Shown here: piece after piece, positions 50,953 through 59,881 of the stretch | Layout: the number at the start of each line of letters is the position of its first letter | How positions within the stretch are numbered: position 1 is the first letter of the stretch | Assembly: GCA_038106185.1 (NCBI GenBank) | Contig: JAYODE010000009.1 | Span: 25,826 to 89,825 of the forward strand | Origin: UBA4582 sp038106185 | GTDB taxonomy: Bacteria; Pseudomonadota; Gammaproteobacteria; Pseudomonadales; Azotimanducaceae | Length of the DNA: 64,000 nucleotides | Direction: 5' to 3' | Notes under the pieces: generated by a model | Databases searched by the model: none | What the model saw: the letters and a program-made list of their open reading frames with translations, nothing else | Told to the model about the DNA's origin: nothing | Position numbers and translations under genes: made by a program

Positions 50953-53193
50953 ATGGAAAATCCCACTTATTTTGCAACTGCGCCGAAGGGCATGCCAGAT
51001 CTTTTGGTGGCCGAGCTTCAGGCTCTGGGCGCGACAAATGTCCTCGAAACCCGTGCCGGTGCTCAGTTTGAAGGCTCGATGGAAGTCGTCTATCGAGCCT
51101 GTCTCTGGTCACGACTGGCAAACAGAATTCTGTTGCCGCTGAAGACCTTTTCGGCGGACTCGCCCGAGGCGCTCTACAAAGGCGTACGAGAGATTGATTG
51201 GTCAGCCCATTTAGGGGTGAATCAGACATTGGCTGTTGACGCCAATGTCTCAAGTTCAAAAATCACCCACAGTCATTATGCGGCACTGAAAATCAAGGAT
51301 GCGATTGTTGACGGTTTTGCGGTGTTGCATGGCGATCGCCCAAATGTCGATGTCGATCGACCGAATATTCGCATCAACTGCTATCTACACAGAGATCAGG
51401 CTGCACTCTATCTCGACTTGTCAGGTAGTAGCTTGCATCAGCGCAACTATCGATTGGAGGCAGGTCAGGCGCCGTTAAAGGAGAACCTGGCGGCAGCATT
51501 GCTGTTGCGCGCGCGCTGGCCCGAAATCGCAGCTGACAAAGGGGCTTTTGTTGATCCTATGTGTGGCTCCGGCACTTTGGTTATAGAAGCAGCGATGCTG
51601 GCCGCTGACATAGCGCCGGGTCTTGGCCGCGACTACTTTGGTTTTCTGGGCTGGCGACAACACGATGCTGCCCTTTGGGATAGACTGGTCAAGGAAGCGA
51701 GTCAGCGGCGCGAAATGGGTCTATTGAGACTGCCACCCCTGTTTGGCTTCGATATAGACCGTCGAGTGCTGGAGCAGGCGAGAGACAACGCCAAGCGTGC
51801 CGGGCTTGAGGGTAAACTGGCGTTTGCGTATCAGGATATCGAGCATTTTCGGCACAGTTTTCCAGCCCACGGTCTGGCCGTCACGAACCCACCCTATGGT
51901 CGGCGTTTGGCTGAAACCAACGAATTGCCCAGGCTCTACCACTCTCTGGGAACCATGCTGAAGACGCACCTTCGGGGTTGGAAAGCCGCGTTATTTACCG
52001 AGGATCAGGCACTGGGTAAGCACCTGGGTTTGCGCGCTGATAAGCTACACACGCTTTATAACGGCGCCATTGCTTGTAAGCTGATTCACTTCACCATTGA
52101 AGAGAGCCACTTCTATCGCGATGCGCGATTGCCCCGTCGGCTCAAGCCTGCCGAGCTCTCCGAGCAGGCTTGCATGTTTCGTAATCGTCTGGAAAAAAAC
52201 CTCAAACAAACTACCAAGTGGGCGCGTCGAGAAGGCGTGTCTTGCTTTCGAGTCTATGATGCAGATCTGCCAGACTATGCGGCTGCCATTGACGTATACC
52301 GTCGAGCTGAAGCCTCGGGCGCAACCAGCCCAGCTGAGGTCGCCGAGCAGTGGGTCTGTATTCAAGAGTACGCGGCCCCACAAACCATCGACGCAGATAA
52401 GGTCGAGCTTAGAACCCGAGAGCTGGTGACTGCGGCTCAAATAGTACTTGGGGTCGATGATGACCACTTGTTTTATAAGACGCGAGCTCGACAGAGAGGT
52501 GAAAGTCAGTACGAACGCCTTGCCAGCGAGCGCCGCTTCCATGAGGTTGCCGAAGGTCAGTGTCGATTTTGGGTCAACTTTGAGGATTATTTGGATACGG
52601 GCCTGTTTCTCGATCATCGGCCGATTCGACAGCGTATCGCGCAAGAGGCCAGGGGTAAGAAATTTCTCAACCTGTTCGCCTACACCGGTGCTGTCACGAT
52701 TCATGCCGCCCGGGGAGGAGCCGCTTCGACAACGACAGTGGATATGTCACAAACCTATCTTGATTGGGCCCGCCGTAATCTTCAGCTTAATGGTCTCGAT
52801 CAAAAGGTCCATCAGCTGGTTCAAGCTGATTGCCTTCAATGGCTTTCTCAGCAACGAGAAGAAGCTGGCTATGACCTGATATTTCTTGATCCGCCGACCT
52901 TTTCAAACTCCAAACGCATGGCCGAGTCTTTTGACGTTCAGCAGGACCATGGGCGCCTTATCCGCCAGGCAATGCGTTTGCTCAGACCCAATGGGATTTT
53001 GTATTTTTCGACCAACTTGCGTAACTTCAAGTTTGATGATGATATCCAAACAATATTTGATGCGAAGAACATCAGTAGTGAGACGATTCCTCAGGATTTT
53101 AAGCGCCGGCAGAATATCCATCATTGTTGGCGTTTGATGGCGAAAAACGATAGTCCTGCCTCGAGCGCAGGCAGTGTTTGGGGCCGTCGATAG
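50953..53193 (+). CDS. rlmKL: Bifunctional 23S rRNA methyltransferase RlmKL
   Basis: 746-residue fusion enzyme. The N-terminal THUMP plus RlmL half has DPMCGSGTLVIEAAMLA near residue 200 and TNPPYGRRL near 315 (m2G2445). The C-terminal RlmK half has FLNLFAYTGAVTIHAARGGA near 575 and IFLDPPTFSNSKRM near 650 (m7G2069). The length is that of the enteric fusion. The ATG at 50953 gives the usual MENPTYFATAPKG start; a start 17 codons upstream would add a non-conserved extension. Confidence 0.95.
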   Translation: MENPTYFATAPKGMPDLLVAELQALGATNVLETRAGAQFEGSMEVVYRACLWSRLANRILLPLKTFSADSPEALYKGVREIDWSAHLGVNQTLAVDANVSSSKITHSHYAALKIKDAIVDGFAVLHGDRPNVDVDRPNIRINCYLHRDQAALYLDLSGSSLHQRNYRLEAGQAPLKENLAAALLLRARWPEIAADKGAFVDPMCGSGTLVIEAAMLAADIAPGLGRDYFGFLGWRQHDAALWDRLVKEASQRREMGLLRLPPLFGFDIDRRVLEQARDNAKRAGLEGKLAFAYQDIEHFRHSFPAHGLAVTNPPYGRRLAETNELPRLYHSLGTMLKTHLRGWKAALFTEDQALGKHLGLRADKLHTLYNGAIACKLIHFTIEESHFYRDARLPRRLKPAELSEQACMFRNRLEKNLKQTTKWARREGVSCFRVYDADLPDYAAAIDVYRRAEASGATSPAEVAEQWVCIQEYAAPQTIDADKVELRTRELVTAAQIVLGVDDDHLFYKTRARQRGESQYERLASERRFHEVAEGQCRFWVNFEDYLDTGLFLDHRPIRQRIAQEARGKKFLNLFAYTGAVTIHAARGGAASTTTVDMSQTYLDWARRNLQLNGLDQKVHQLVQADCLQWLSQQREEAGYDLIFLDPPTFSNSKRMAESFDVQQDHGRLIRQAMRLLRPNGILYFSTNLRNFKFDDDIQTIFDAKNISSETIPQDFKRRQNIHHCWRLMAKNDSPASSAGSVWGRR

Positions 53194-53313
53194 CCACAGC
53201 GATAGGTCCTTTAGCGGCAGTTTTTCAAGTCTTGACGGTAGCCAGCCCCTTTCCAGAACGCAAGCAATGCTCTAGTCTTGCGATTTTTATTCTGTCGAAA
53301 TAGGAGAGGGCCG

Positions 53314-54558
53314 ATGCGCTCGCTAATACTGTTACTGCTAGTGGGCCTGCTGAATGCTTGCGCAGGTGAGGATAAGACGACAGCGGTGGATGGCCAAAAA
53401 GCGCTGCAGCTGCAATTCATGAATGCCAAGCCAGGCGACATCATCAACATTCCCGCGGGTCACTTTGAGATGACAAGATCCCTGTCGCTGAAAGTCGATG
53501 GGGTCACGGTCCGGGGTGCTGGAATGGATAAAACCATTCTCAGCTTTAAAAACCAGGTCAGTGGTGCGGAAGGCATACTGGTGACGGCCAATGATTTTTT
53601 GATTGAGGATCTGGCCATCGAAGATGCGAAGGGCGATGCGTTAAAAATCAATGAGGGCAAGAATATTACCATTCGAAGAGTACGTACCGAATGGACCGGC
53701 GGCCCGGCAACAGAGAACGGTGCCTATGGCATCTATCCGGTGCAGACCGAAAATGTGCTCATTGAAGGCGTAGTAGCGATCGGTGCCTCTGACGCCGGTA
53801 TCTATGTAGGCCAATCTCGACAGGTGGTGGTTCGTGACAGTCGAGCCGAATTCAACGTCGCTGGTATCGAAATCGAGAATACGCTGGATGCAGATGTTTA
53901 CAATAATGTTGCAATCAATAATACCGGCGGTGTGCTGGTCTTCAATATGCCTAATCTGTCTCAGGAAGGCCGACGAACCCGCATTTTTAACAACCAAATA
54001 GTTGACAATAATACTCCGAATTTTGCTCTGCCAGGCGGTGCTGTCGCAGGAGTCCCGGCGGGATCTGGTATATCAATCAACTCGAACGACCAGATTGAAG
54101 TTTTCGACAACACACTAAGCAACAACCAGACGGCCCATATCGTCATCAGCAGTGTCTACTCTACCAACTACAGTCAGCGCGAAACTGCCTCGGCCTTTGA
54201 TCCTTATCCTGAGACTATCTCGATTCATGATAATCGCTACTCGGGTGGTGGTGACAAGCCAGACACTGATTATCTGCCACAACTGAAAGACGCTGTATTT
54301 GGTGTCGATGGTGCCTTTCCAAATGTGATTTGGGATGGCTTTGTCAATCCTGATCTGGCACTTGATGGCGTCTTGCCAGCATCATTGCAAATCTGCATCT
54401 ATAACGAGGATTCGAGTGCCGTCTTTAATGTTGACGCACCCAATCAGTTTGCTAACCCGCGGATAGGGGAGCTGGAACACCAGTGCCAGCACGAGCCGTT
54501 ACCCGCGATAAAACTGCAGGTCGCCGCGGCGACGTTTCAAGCCGAGCAGGGTGAATAG
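53314..54558 (+). CDS. Parallel beta-helix repeat lipoprotein
   Basis: 414-residue predicted lipoprotein: signal with lipobox LNAC near residue 16, TAGGAGAG upstream of the ATG. The rest is a right-handed beta-helix with NosD/pectate-lyase-like repeats (ITIRRVRTEW, VLIEGVVAIGASDAGIYVG, VVVRDSRAEFNVAGIEIENT, VYNNVAINNTGGVLVFN). I believe this matches the NCBI family TIGR03805, which pairs with the diheme cytochrome family encoded next. It is probably a periplasmic or outer-membrane protein that binds or processes polysaccharide; the actual role is unknown. Confidence 0.85.
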   Translation: MRSLILLLLVGLLNACAGEDKTTAVDGQKALQLQFMNAKPGDIINIPAGHFEMTRSLSLKVDGVTVRGAGMDKTILSFKNQVSGAEGILVTANDFLIEDLAIEDAKGDALKINEGKNITIRRVRTEWTGGPATENGAYGIYPVQTENVLIEGVVAIGASDAGIYVGQSRQVVVRDSRAEFNVAGIEIENTLDADVYNNVAINNTGGVLVFNMPNLSQEGRRTRIFNNQIVDNNTPNFALPGGAVAGVPAGSGISINSNDQIEVFDNTLSNNQTAHIVISSVYSTNYSQRETASAFDPYPETISIHDNRYSGGGDKPDTDYLPQLKDAVFGVDGAFPNVIWDGFVNPDLALDGVLPASLQICIYNEDSSAVFNVDAPNQFANPRIGELEHQCQHEPLPAIKLQVAAATFQAEQGE

Positions 54559-54561
54559 TTG

Positions 54562-55695
54562 ATGCCGAAGCGATGCCTAAGTGCTGTCGTGTTGATCTGC
54601 GTATTGCTGTCTACCGGCTGCGCACCTGTCGGCGTCGCATTCCTGGAGTCTGACCCGGCAGTATTGTCAGCCTGGCGCCTGATGACCAGTAACGGTGAGC
54701 AGTTAGTTTTGAGTGAGGGCGTTACGCCTTATCAGCTAAACGCGACACTGTTCACAGACTATGCTCACAAGCTGCGCACAGTGAGTTTACCGTCTGGCAC
54801 CCAAGCGAAGACCAGGCCCGATGGTAGCATCGACTTTCCTGTAGGCACGATTATCAGCAAAACCTTCTATTATCCGCGCGTGGCCGAAGCATTACAGCAA
54901 ACGGTAGATACCAGCTTAGGATGGAACTCAAGCATTGGGAGCCAAGGCGGACTTGATCTCACCCAGGTACGGTTGATTGAAACACGTCTGTTGGTGCGCC
55001 GCTCGACGGGATGGGTTGGTCTGCCCTATGTTTGGAATTCAGCGCAAACCGAAGCTAATCTAGAGGTCACCGGCGATATCATACCGCTGGCGCTTATGGA
55101 TGCTGAGTCTGCCAGTGGAACAGATTTCCCCTATATTGTGCCTGACCAAAATCAGTGTGCAGGCTGTCACACGACTGACACAGCTTCGCGCCAGATCAAT
55201 CCCATAGGCCCAAGCTTGGCGAATCTGAATCGAGCCATCACGCATAAGTCGTCGACGCTTAACCAGCTTAACCATTGGCAGCAACTTGGCATCCTGGCGC
55301 AGGATGAGTTCTTGAGTAATCAGCCACGACTTGTTGCCTGGCAAGACGAAACGCAGGAATTGTCAGAGCGAGCGCGAAGCTACCTGCACAGTAACTGTGG
55401 CCACTGCCACAGTCCCACCGGTGCTGGAGATACCTCTGGCTTGTACCTCGACATCCAGACTCAGAGTCCGGTACGTTTGGGTGAATGCAAATTACCGATT
55501 GCAGCGGGTCAAGGTACCGGTGGTCATCAATATGCGATAGTCCCCGGCGAGCCGAAGCGGTCAATTCTCGTGTATCGTATGCAGACGAGAGACCCAGGGG
55601 CCATGATGCCCGAGGTCGGCAGGAGTCTGGTGCACGCCGAAGGCGTCAACCTGGTCTCTGCCTGGATAGCCTCATTGCCGGGTCACTGCAGTTAA
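54562..55695 (+). CDS. Diheme c-type cytochrome lipoprotein (SO2930/HNE_0200-like)
   Basis: 377-residue predicted lipoprotein (lipobox STGC near residue 20). Two CxxCH haem motifs are present, CAGCH near 194 and CGHCH near 277. The architecture fits the SO2930-type diheme cytochrome family (TIGR03806 as I recall). It starts three bases after the beta-helix gene, so they are a functional pair; the alcohol dehydrogenase follows 41 bp on. Periplasmic electron transfer linked to the beta-helix partner is inferred. Confidence 0.85.
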   Translation: MPKRCLSAVVLICVLLSTGCAPVGVAFLESDPAVLSAWRLMTSNGEQLVLSEGVTPYQLNATLFTDYAHKLRTVSLPSGTQAKTRPDGSIDFPVGTIISKTFYYPRVAEALQQTVDTSLGWNSSIGSQGGLDLTQVRLIETRLLVRRSTGWVGLPYVWNSAQTEANLEVTGDIIPLALMDAESASGTDFPYIVPDQNQCAGCHTTDTASRQINPIGPSLANLNRAITHKSSTLNQLNHWQQLGILAQDEFLSNQPRLVAWQDETQELSERARSYLHSNCGHCHSPTGAGDTSGLYLDIQTQSPVRLGECKLPIAAGQGTGGHQYAIVPGEPKRSILVYRMQTRDPGAMMPEVGRSLVHAEGVNLVSAWIASLPGHCS

Positions 55696-55736
55696 GAACA
55701 ACCTGTTGAATTAAACTGGAAGCCCAGGAGTACCGA

Positions 55737-56888
55737 TTGAACGTCAATTGGAATTATCCCACCCAGATCTTGGTCGGCCCAGGTCGGCTGCAGGAGTTGC
55801 CGGGTCTGTGTGTACAGCATGGTATACAGAATCCGTTACTGGTGACCGATCCTGGGCTTGTCAATCTTCCCATGATTCATGAGGCCCTGGCCGTATGTCG
55901 TGCGGCAGGACTGTCGATCAACAGCTTCAGTCGAATCAAGCCGAATCCTACCGGCACCAATATTTCAGACGGCATAGCGGCATTTCAGGCCGGGCTGCAT
56001 GACGGCGTTATTGCCATGGGCGGGGGTAGCGCACTCGATGCGGCCAAGGCGATCGCCTTGTTGGCACGGCAAACCTGTTCCTTGTGGGAGCTCGAGGATA
56101 TTGGTGATGATTGGCGGCGGGCAGATGTCAGCCAGATAGTGCCGCTGATTGCCTTACCAACCACGGCAGGTACAGGCTCTGAGGTGGGAAGGGCGGCGCT
56201 CATCGTGAATGAGTCGCAACAACGCAAAGTGATCATATTTCACCCGAAGATGCTGCCGACGGCGGTCATTCTCGATCCGCACCTGACTCTTGGGTTGCCG
56301 GCACAATTGACCGCGGCAACGGGAATGGACGCGCTGTCGCACAGCCTGGAAGCCTATTGCTCCAAATTTTATCATCCGATGGCGGAGGGTATCGCCGTCC
56401 AGGGTATGCGCCTGGTCAAGGACCATCTGCCAACAGCGGTCAGTAACGGCAGTGATCTGTTGGCGCGTCAACATATGCTGGTGGCATCGATGATGGGTGC
56501 GACCGCGTTTCAGCGCGGCCTCGGCGCGATGCATGCTTTGGCCCATCCGCTTGGTGCTGTGTTTGATGCCCACCATGGCATGCTGAATGCGATATTGATG
56601 CCTTATGTGTTAAAGGCGAACTACTCGGCGATTAAGGAAGCGATCGCCTTGTTGGCACTAGGTCTTGAGCTTGAGCCAGATTTCGATGGATTCATGAATT
56701 GGATTCTGGCATTACGTGCCGAAATCAAGATACCCCACGACCTGGCCAGCATTATCGAGGTCGACCAAGTGCCGAACACGATAGGTGCGATGGCAGTGGC
56801 AGATCCGTCGGCTGGATCGAATCCGATCGCTTTTTCTGCCGAGGAGTATCAGCAGATTTTACGGGCAGCGTTGAACGGCCAACTCTAG
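55737..56888 (+). CDS. Iron-containing alcohol dehydrogenase
   Basis: 383-residue group III NAD(P)-dependent alcohol dehydrogenase. The NAD motif MGGGSALDAAKAIAL lies near residue 95, ALPTTAGTGSEVGRAAL near 138, and metal ligands in TGMDALSHSLEAY and GAMHALAHPLGAVFDAHHGMLNA (D, H, H, H). The start is TTG 55737 with CAGGAG six bases upstream; no in-frame ATG suits better. It may share a transcript with the cytochrome pair. The substrate is unknown. Confidence 0.92.
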   Translation: MNVNWNYPTQILVGPGRLQELPGLCVQHGIQNPLLVTDPGLVNLPMIHEALAVCRAAGLSINSFSRIKPNPTGTNISDGIAAFQAGLHDGVIAMGGGSALDAAKAIALLARQTCSLWELEDIGDDWRRADVSQIVPLIALPTTAGTGSEVGRAALIVNESQQRKVIIFHPKMLPTAVILDPHLTLGLPAQLTAATGMDALSHSLEAYCSKFYHPMAEGIAVQGMRLVKDHLPTAVSNGSDLLARQHMLVASMMGATAFQRGLGAMHALAHPLGAVFDAHHGMLNAILMPYVLKANYSAIKEAIALLALGLELEPDFDGFMNWILALRAEIKIPHDLASIIEVDQVPNTIGAMAVADPSAGSNPIAFSAEEYQQILRAALNGQL

Positions 56889-56929
56889 AACATCGATTTC
56901 TGTTAAGTCAGACTCGCTCACCAGGATGC

Positions 56930-57676
56930 CTAAAGGGCGCTCTCAAGGCTCTGAACGGCTTTTGAATGAAATTCACGCTGTGCCAGTATTGCAATCGTGA
57001 CGGTACTCATCAGTATGTAAATGTACGGGTGGACAAACCAGAAGACCATCGCCAGGCAAAAGTAATAGGCACGCAAACCTTTATTATTATCGTGACCGGC
57101 AACGTCCAGCAGGCGAGCCATCGCTTGGATGAAGCGCTCTCTCTTCTCCGCATCAATCTCCTCGTTAGGCATCGGGGCGCTACCCATCATGACAGCGGCA
57201 AAGCCATACTGGCGTAAGCTCCAGGTGATCATGAAAAACGCATAAACAAGCACTATCGCTATTGTAAGCAATTTGACCTTCACCTGTTCAGGCGATTGCA
57301 TCAGAGTCGTGGGCAATTGATTAGCAATATCGGCGATCATATTACTGGCTGACATGGCCGTGAAGACCGCGGCTAACAGAATGAGTGTTGTTGAGGCAAA
57401 AAATCCCACGACCCTTTCCTGACTTGCGAGCAGTGATGAGTCTGTGACGCGAACTTCTCGTTCCAACATCCTTCGAACCCAGCTTTCTCGATGCAAGCGC
57501 ATTGAGTGCGACAGGGAGGTGTTTTGGCCTTGGCGGGCGCGGTATTTGGCATAGGCAGAATAGCCAAACCACACACAGACCATATAGGTGAGGGCAATAA
57601 CATCAATAGCAATTGAGGGCACGATTCCAGGCTCTTTGTCTTTATTGCTGCGTATCATACCAACCCAGGATGGCAA
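56930..57676 (-). CDS. DUF599 family membrane protein
   Basis: 248-residue membrane protein with four hydrophobic segments (about 23-43, 90-110, 132-152 and 208-232). The DUF599 pattern is visible: the first helix, then the conserved cytoplasmic SMRLHRESWVRRMLEREVRVTDSSLL. Function is unknown. An ATG at residue 7 is an alternative start. Convergent with the alcohol dehydrogenase, 41 bp apart. Confidence 0.8.
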   Translation of the reverse strand: MPSWVGMIRSNKDKEPGIVPSIAIDVIALTYMVCVWFGYSAYAKYRARQGQNTSLSHSMRLHRESWVRRMLEREVRVTDSSLLASQERVVGFFASTTLILLAAVFTAMSASNMIADIANQLPTTLMQSPEQVKVKLLTIAIVLVYAFFMITWSLRQYGFAAVMMGSAPMPNEEIDAEKRERFIQAMARLLDVAGHDNNKGLRAYYFCLAMVFWFVHPYIYILMSTVTIAILAQREFHSKAVQSLESAL

Positions 57677-57763
57677 AACTCAGCGGCCTTGAATGATTTC
57701 GGCATAAAAATGCACCGGCAAGCGTCCCAATACTGCCCCGCACTAAACGCCACCCGTTAAATT

Positions 57764-58546
57764 CTAGTGACGAATATTACGTACCTCGCCAGTTTTCAAC
57801 ATGGGATGATCAGCGGGCTGGTAAGTGAGGATGATGGCGCGGCGAGGAGTATTCGTTGTATTCGGCGCTGAACCATGGACCAGGTGCGGGCTGAAAAAAA
57901 TCAAAGAGCCAGCGGGTACGGTTAATGCCACTTGCAGAGCCTCGTCAAAACAAGTTGGTGATGTGAAGAATCCACCGAGCAGGCTGCCATCATCAGTTCC
58001 CGGTAAACGGCCCTGCAAATGGCTGCCGCGAATGATCCGCAAACAGCCATTGGCTTCTGTGGTTGGGTCAAAGGTGAGCATGACATTGGGTAGCTGGTCC
58101 ACATGCTGGCAGTCATGAATCCAGTAGGGCGAATCCTGATGCCAGCCAAAACCCGAGCCTTGGCGCGGACGCTTCAGGTTTAGTTTATCGGTCCATAGGG
58201 CGATGTTCTGTGTGCCAACCAACTGTTTCATGGGTTCAACCAGCCGTCTGTCGTCCACCAGTTGTGTGAGCCGAGAGTCCAACTGATCAACTGGCTCAAT
58301 GACTCGCAGCAAGGAACTGTCGGTTGCCTTTTCAAATTGTAAGGTCATGCGTTCCACATCAATAAAATCTCTGCCGTCGAGGGTGTAGGTCTGGCCCTTG
58401 GCGGCCAGTCTCAGCGCTTCGGTGGCGGCGCATTCGGCAGCATCCTGCAGATCAGTTATCTCATTATCGTTGAACTCAGATTCACGAACGAGATAGCCTT
58501 GGGTGGCGTAGAAGGCGAGCTCTGAAGCAGTCAGGGCAAAATTCAT
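57764..58546 (-). CDS. Phytanoyl-CoA dioxygenase-family protein
   Basis: 260-residue Fe(II)/2-oxoglutarate oxygenase of the PhyH family. The N-terminus FYATQGYLVRE is typical, the iron pair is in FGWHQDSPYW (HxD near residue 137), and the distal ligand and 2-OG arginine are in HLVHGSAPNTTNTPRRAI. Complete and probably active. Members hydroxylate acyl chains, ectoine or natural products. The epoxide-hydrolase-like gene is immediately upstream in the same direction (its stop is three bases before this start). Confidence 0.88.
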   Translation of the reverse strand: MNFALTASELAFYATQGYLVRESEFNDNEITDLQDAAECAATEALRLAAKGQTYTLDGRDFIDVERMTLQFEKATDSSLLRVIEPVDQLDSRLTQLVDDRRLVEPMKQLVGTQNIALWTDKLNLKRPRQGSGFGWHQDSPYWIHDCQHVDQLPNVMLTFDPTTEANGCLRIIRGSHLQGRLPGTDDGSLLGGFFTSPTCFDEALQVALTVPAGSLIFFSPHLVHGSAPNTTNTPRRAIILTYQPADHPMLKTGEVRNIRH

Positions 58547-58549
58547 CGG

Positions 58550-59566
58550 TCAGATCACAGCCCGCATCAGCCAGCGCGCGAGTTGATAATTGACCGCCAT
58601 GGGTTGCTCCTGGGCCATCCAGTGCCCTGAGTCTATCACCGCCTCTGTCAAGTGAGTGCAGAGCTCACGCATGGGTTCCGGCAGTGCTGAGCCCATCGCG
58701 TCACAGGTGGTATCGTAACGAGCGGCGATGAATAGGACAGGCATCTCGAGCCGACCCTGGTTGCAGGCCTGAAGCGCGTATTGGGCGTTCGCATCATGGT
58801 TCATATACCAGGAATTTGGTCCGAAAAATCCGTTGCGAGTCAAAGCGCTGGCATAGGCGTGCAGGTCCTCCAGACTCAGTACTTCCGTGTCACGAGGGAC
58901 ATCTGGCGCCTGCGCTGCACCTTCAAACCAGCCATGATTCTGATAGACCATGGCTGTGGGTGATGGTTGTCCCAGGCTCTCTGCCGAGCCACGGCGAAAC
59001 AGCAGTTGTGCCGTGGCAAGTGGATTGGCATCCATGGGTGCAGTGGCTACATCGAAATAGTCTTCATAAAAACGCATATACTCCCATTGACCGGCGGGAT
59101 ACTCATTCGCAGGATAAAGCGTTCGGTCTACCAGCGCACTGAGCTGCTTCAGCCCACGTTCCACTGTGGCATAAGGCACACACAAGTTGGCGACAGCACG
59201 ACATCTTTTTGGGTGATGGCTGGCCAGGTTCCAAACGACTGGTGCGCCCCAGTCATGACCAATCCAAGTGGCTGCAGGTTGTTCCAAGTGGTCAAGCAAC
59301 GAGAGCATGTCTTCGACGATCAAGGACTGTTGGTATGCGGCATGGGTGTTGTAGACGGAGGATCGACCATAGCCGCGCATATCCGGGGCTATGGCGCGAA
59401 AACCCATGGCAGCAAAGAAAGGCAACTGGTGCCGCCAACTGATTGCAAGCTCAGGCCAGCCGTGAATAAAGATCAGCAAGGGTCCGTCTGCTGGTCCGGC
59501 AGCCAGATAAAAGGTCGTGTGCCCGTTCTTGTTAAAGCAATGTTCTGTGATGCTGATGGGTAGCAT
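58550..59566 (-). CDS. Alpha/beta hydrolase, epoxide hydrolase-like
   Basis: 338-residue hydrolase. The oxyanion motif FIHGWPELAISWRHQ lies near residue 33. The nucleophile region is WIGHDWGAPVVW near 103; an aspartate nucleophile (GHDWG) defines epoxide hydrolases and haloalkane dehalogenases. MRGYGRS precedes it, and the C-terminal histidine is in DSGHWMAQEQP near 318. The two tyrosines expected in the lid of epoxide hydrolases are plausible (YMRFYEDYF). Co-transcribed with the PhyH gene. Confidence 0.87.
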   Translation of the reverse strand: MLPISITEHCFNKNGHTTFYLAAGPADGPLLIFIHGWPELAISWRHQLPFFAAMGFRAIAPDMRGYGRSSVYNTHAAYQQSLIVEDMLSLLDHLEQPAATWIGHDWGAPVVWNLASHHPKRCRAVANLCVPYATVERGLKQLSALVDRTLYPANEYPAGQWEYMRFYEDYFDVATAPMDANPLATAQLLFRRGSAESLGQPSPTAMVYQNHGWFEGAAQAPDVPRDTEVLSLEDLHAYASALTRNGFFGPNSWYMNHDANAQYALQACNQGRLEMPVLFIAARYDTTCDAMGSALPEPMRELCTHLTEAVIDSGHWMAQEQPMAVNYQLARWLMRAVI

Positions 59567-59712
59567 GGCTTATCTTCAGGCTGTCTTGAGTCCAATTAAT
59601 GTACCGTTGGCGATAGGTTGAAGTCCAGGCTGATGTAGGTCAAGGCATGAATCCGATAGTCAGCCTACTTTGTTTCTTTGTGCTGCTCACCGGTATTGCT
59701 CGTCATGACGCC

Positions 59713-59770
59713 TCGCCAGCATTTCTTGCCAGCATTTTTCGCCAGCATTTTTCGCCAGCAATTCTCGCCA
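59713..59770. repeat. 13-bp tandem array (GCCAGCATTTTTC)
   Basis: GCCAGC or GCCA starts at 59715, 59728, 59741, 59754 and 59767, an exact 13-bp period with small substitutions. It is flanked by TCATGACG and CCATGACG. Confidence 0.88.
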
Positions 59771-59819
59771 TGACGCAAGATCCCGACAACACAAGATCTC
59801 GATAACACAAGATCACTAT

Positions 59820-59859
59820 CCAGCAAATCCCAGCAAATCCCAGCAAATCCCAGAAAATC
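59820..59859. repeat. 10-bp tandem array (CCAGCAAATC)
   Basis: Three identical copies and one with a single change, 23 bp before the ATG of the COG2187-type gene. It lies where the promoter or leader of that gene would be. Confidence 0.9.
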
Positions 59860-59881
59860 AAGGTTAATCAAAACAATCCCC

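Larger units (their letters stand above)
59567..59881. other. Divergent intergenic region holding two tandem arrays
   Basis: 315 bp between the epoxide-hydrolase-like gene and the COG2187-type gene. It contains the 13-bp and 10-bp arrays listed separately, plus a repeated ACACAAGATC. No credible gene; an open minus-strand frame here is only translated repeat. Confidence 0.6.
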
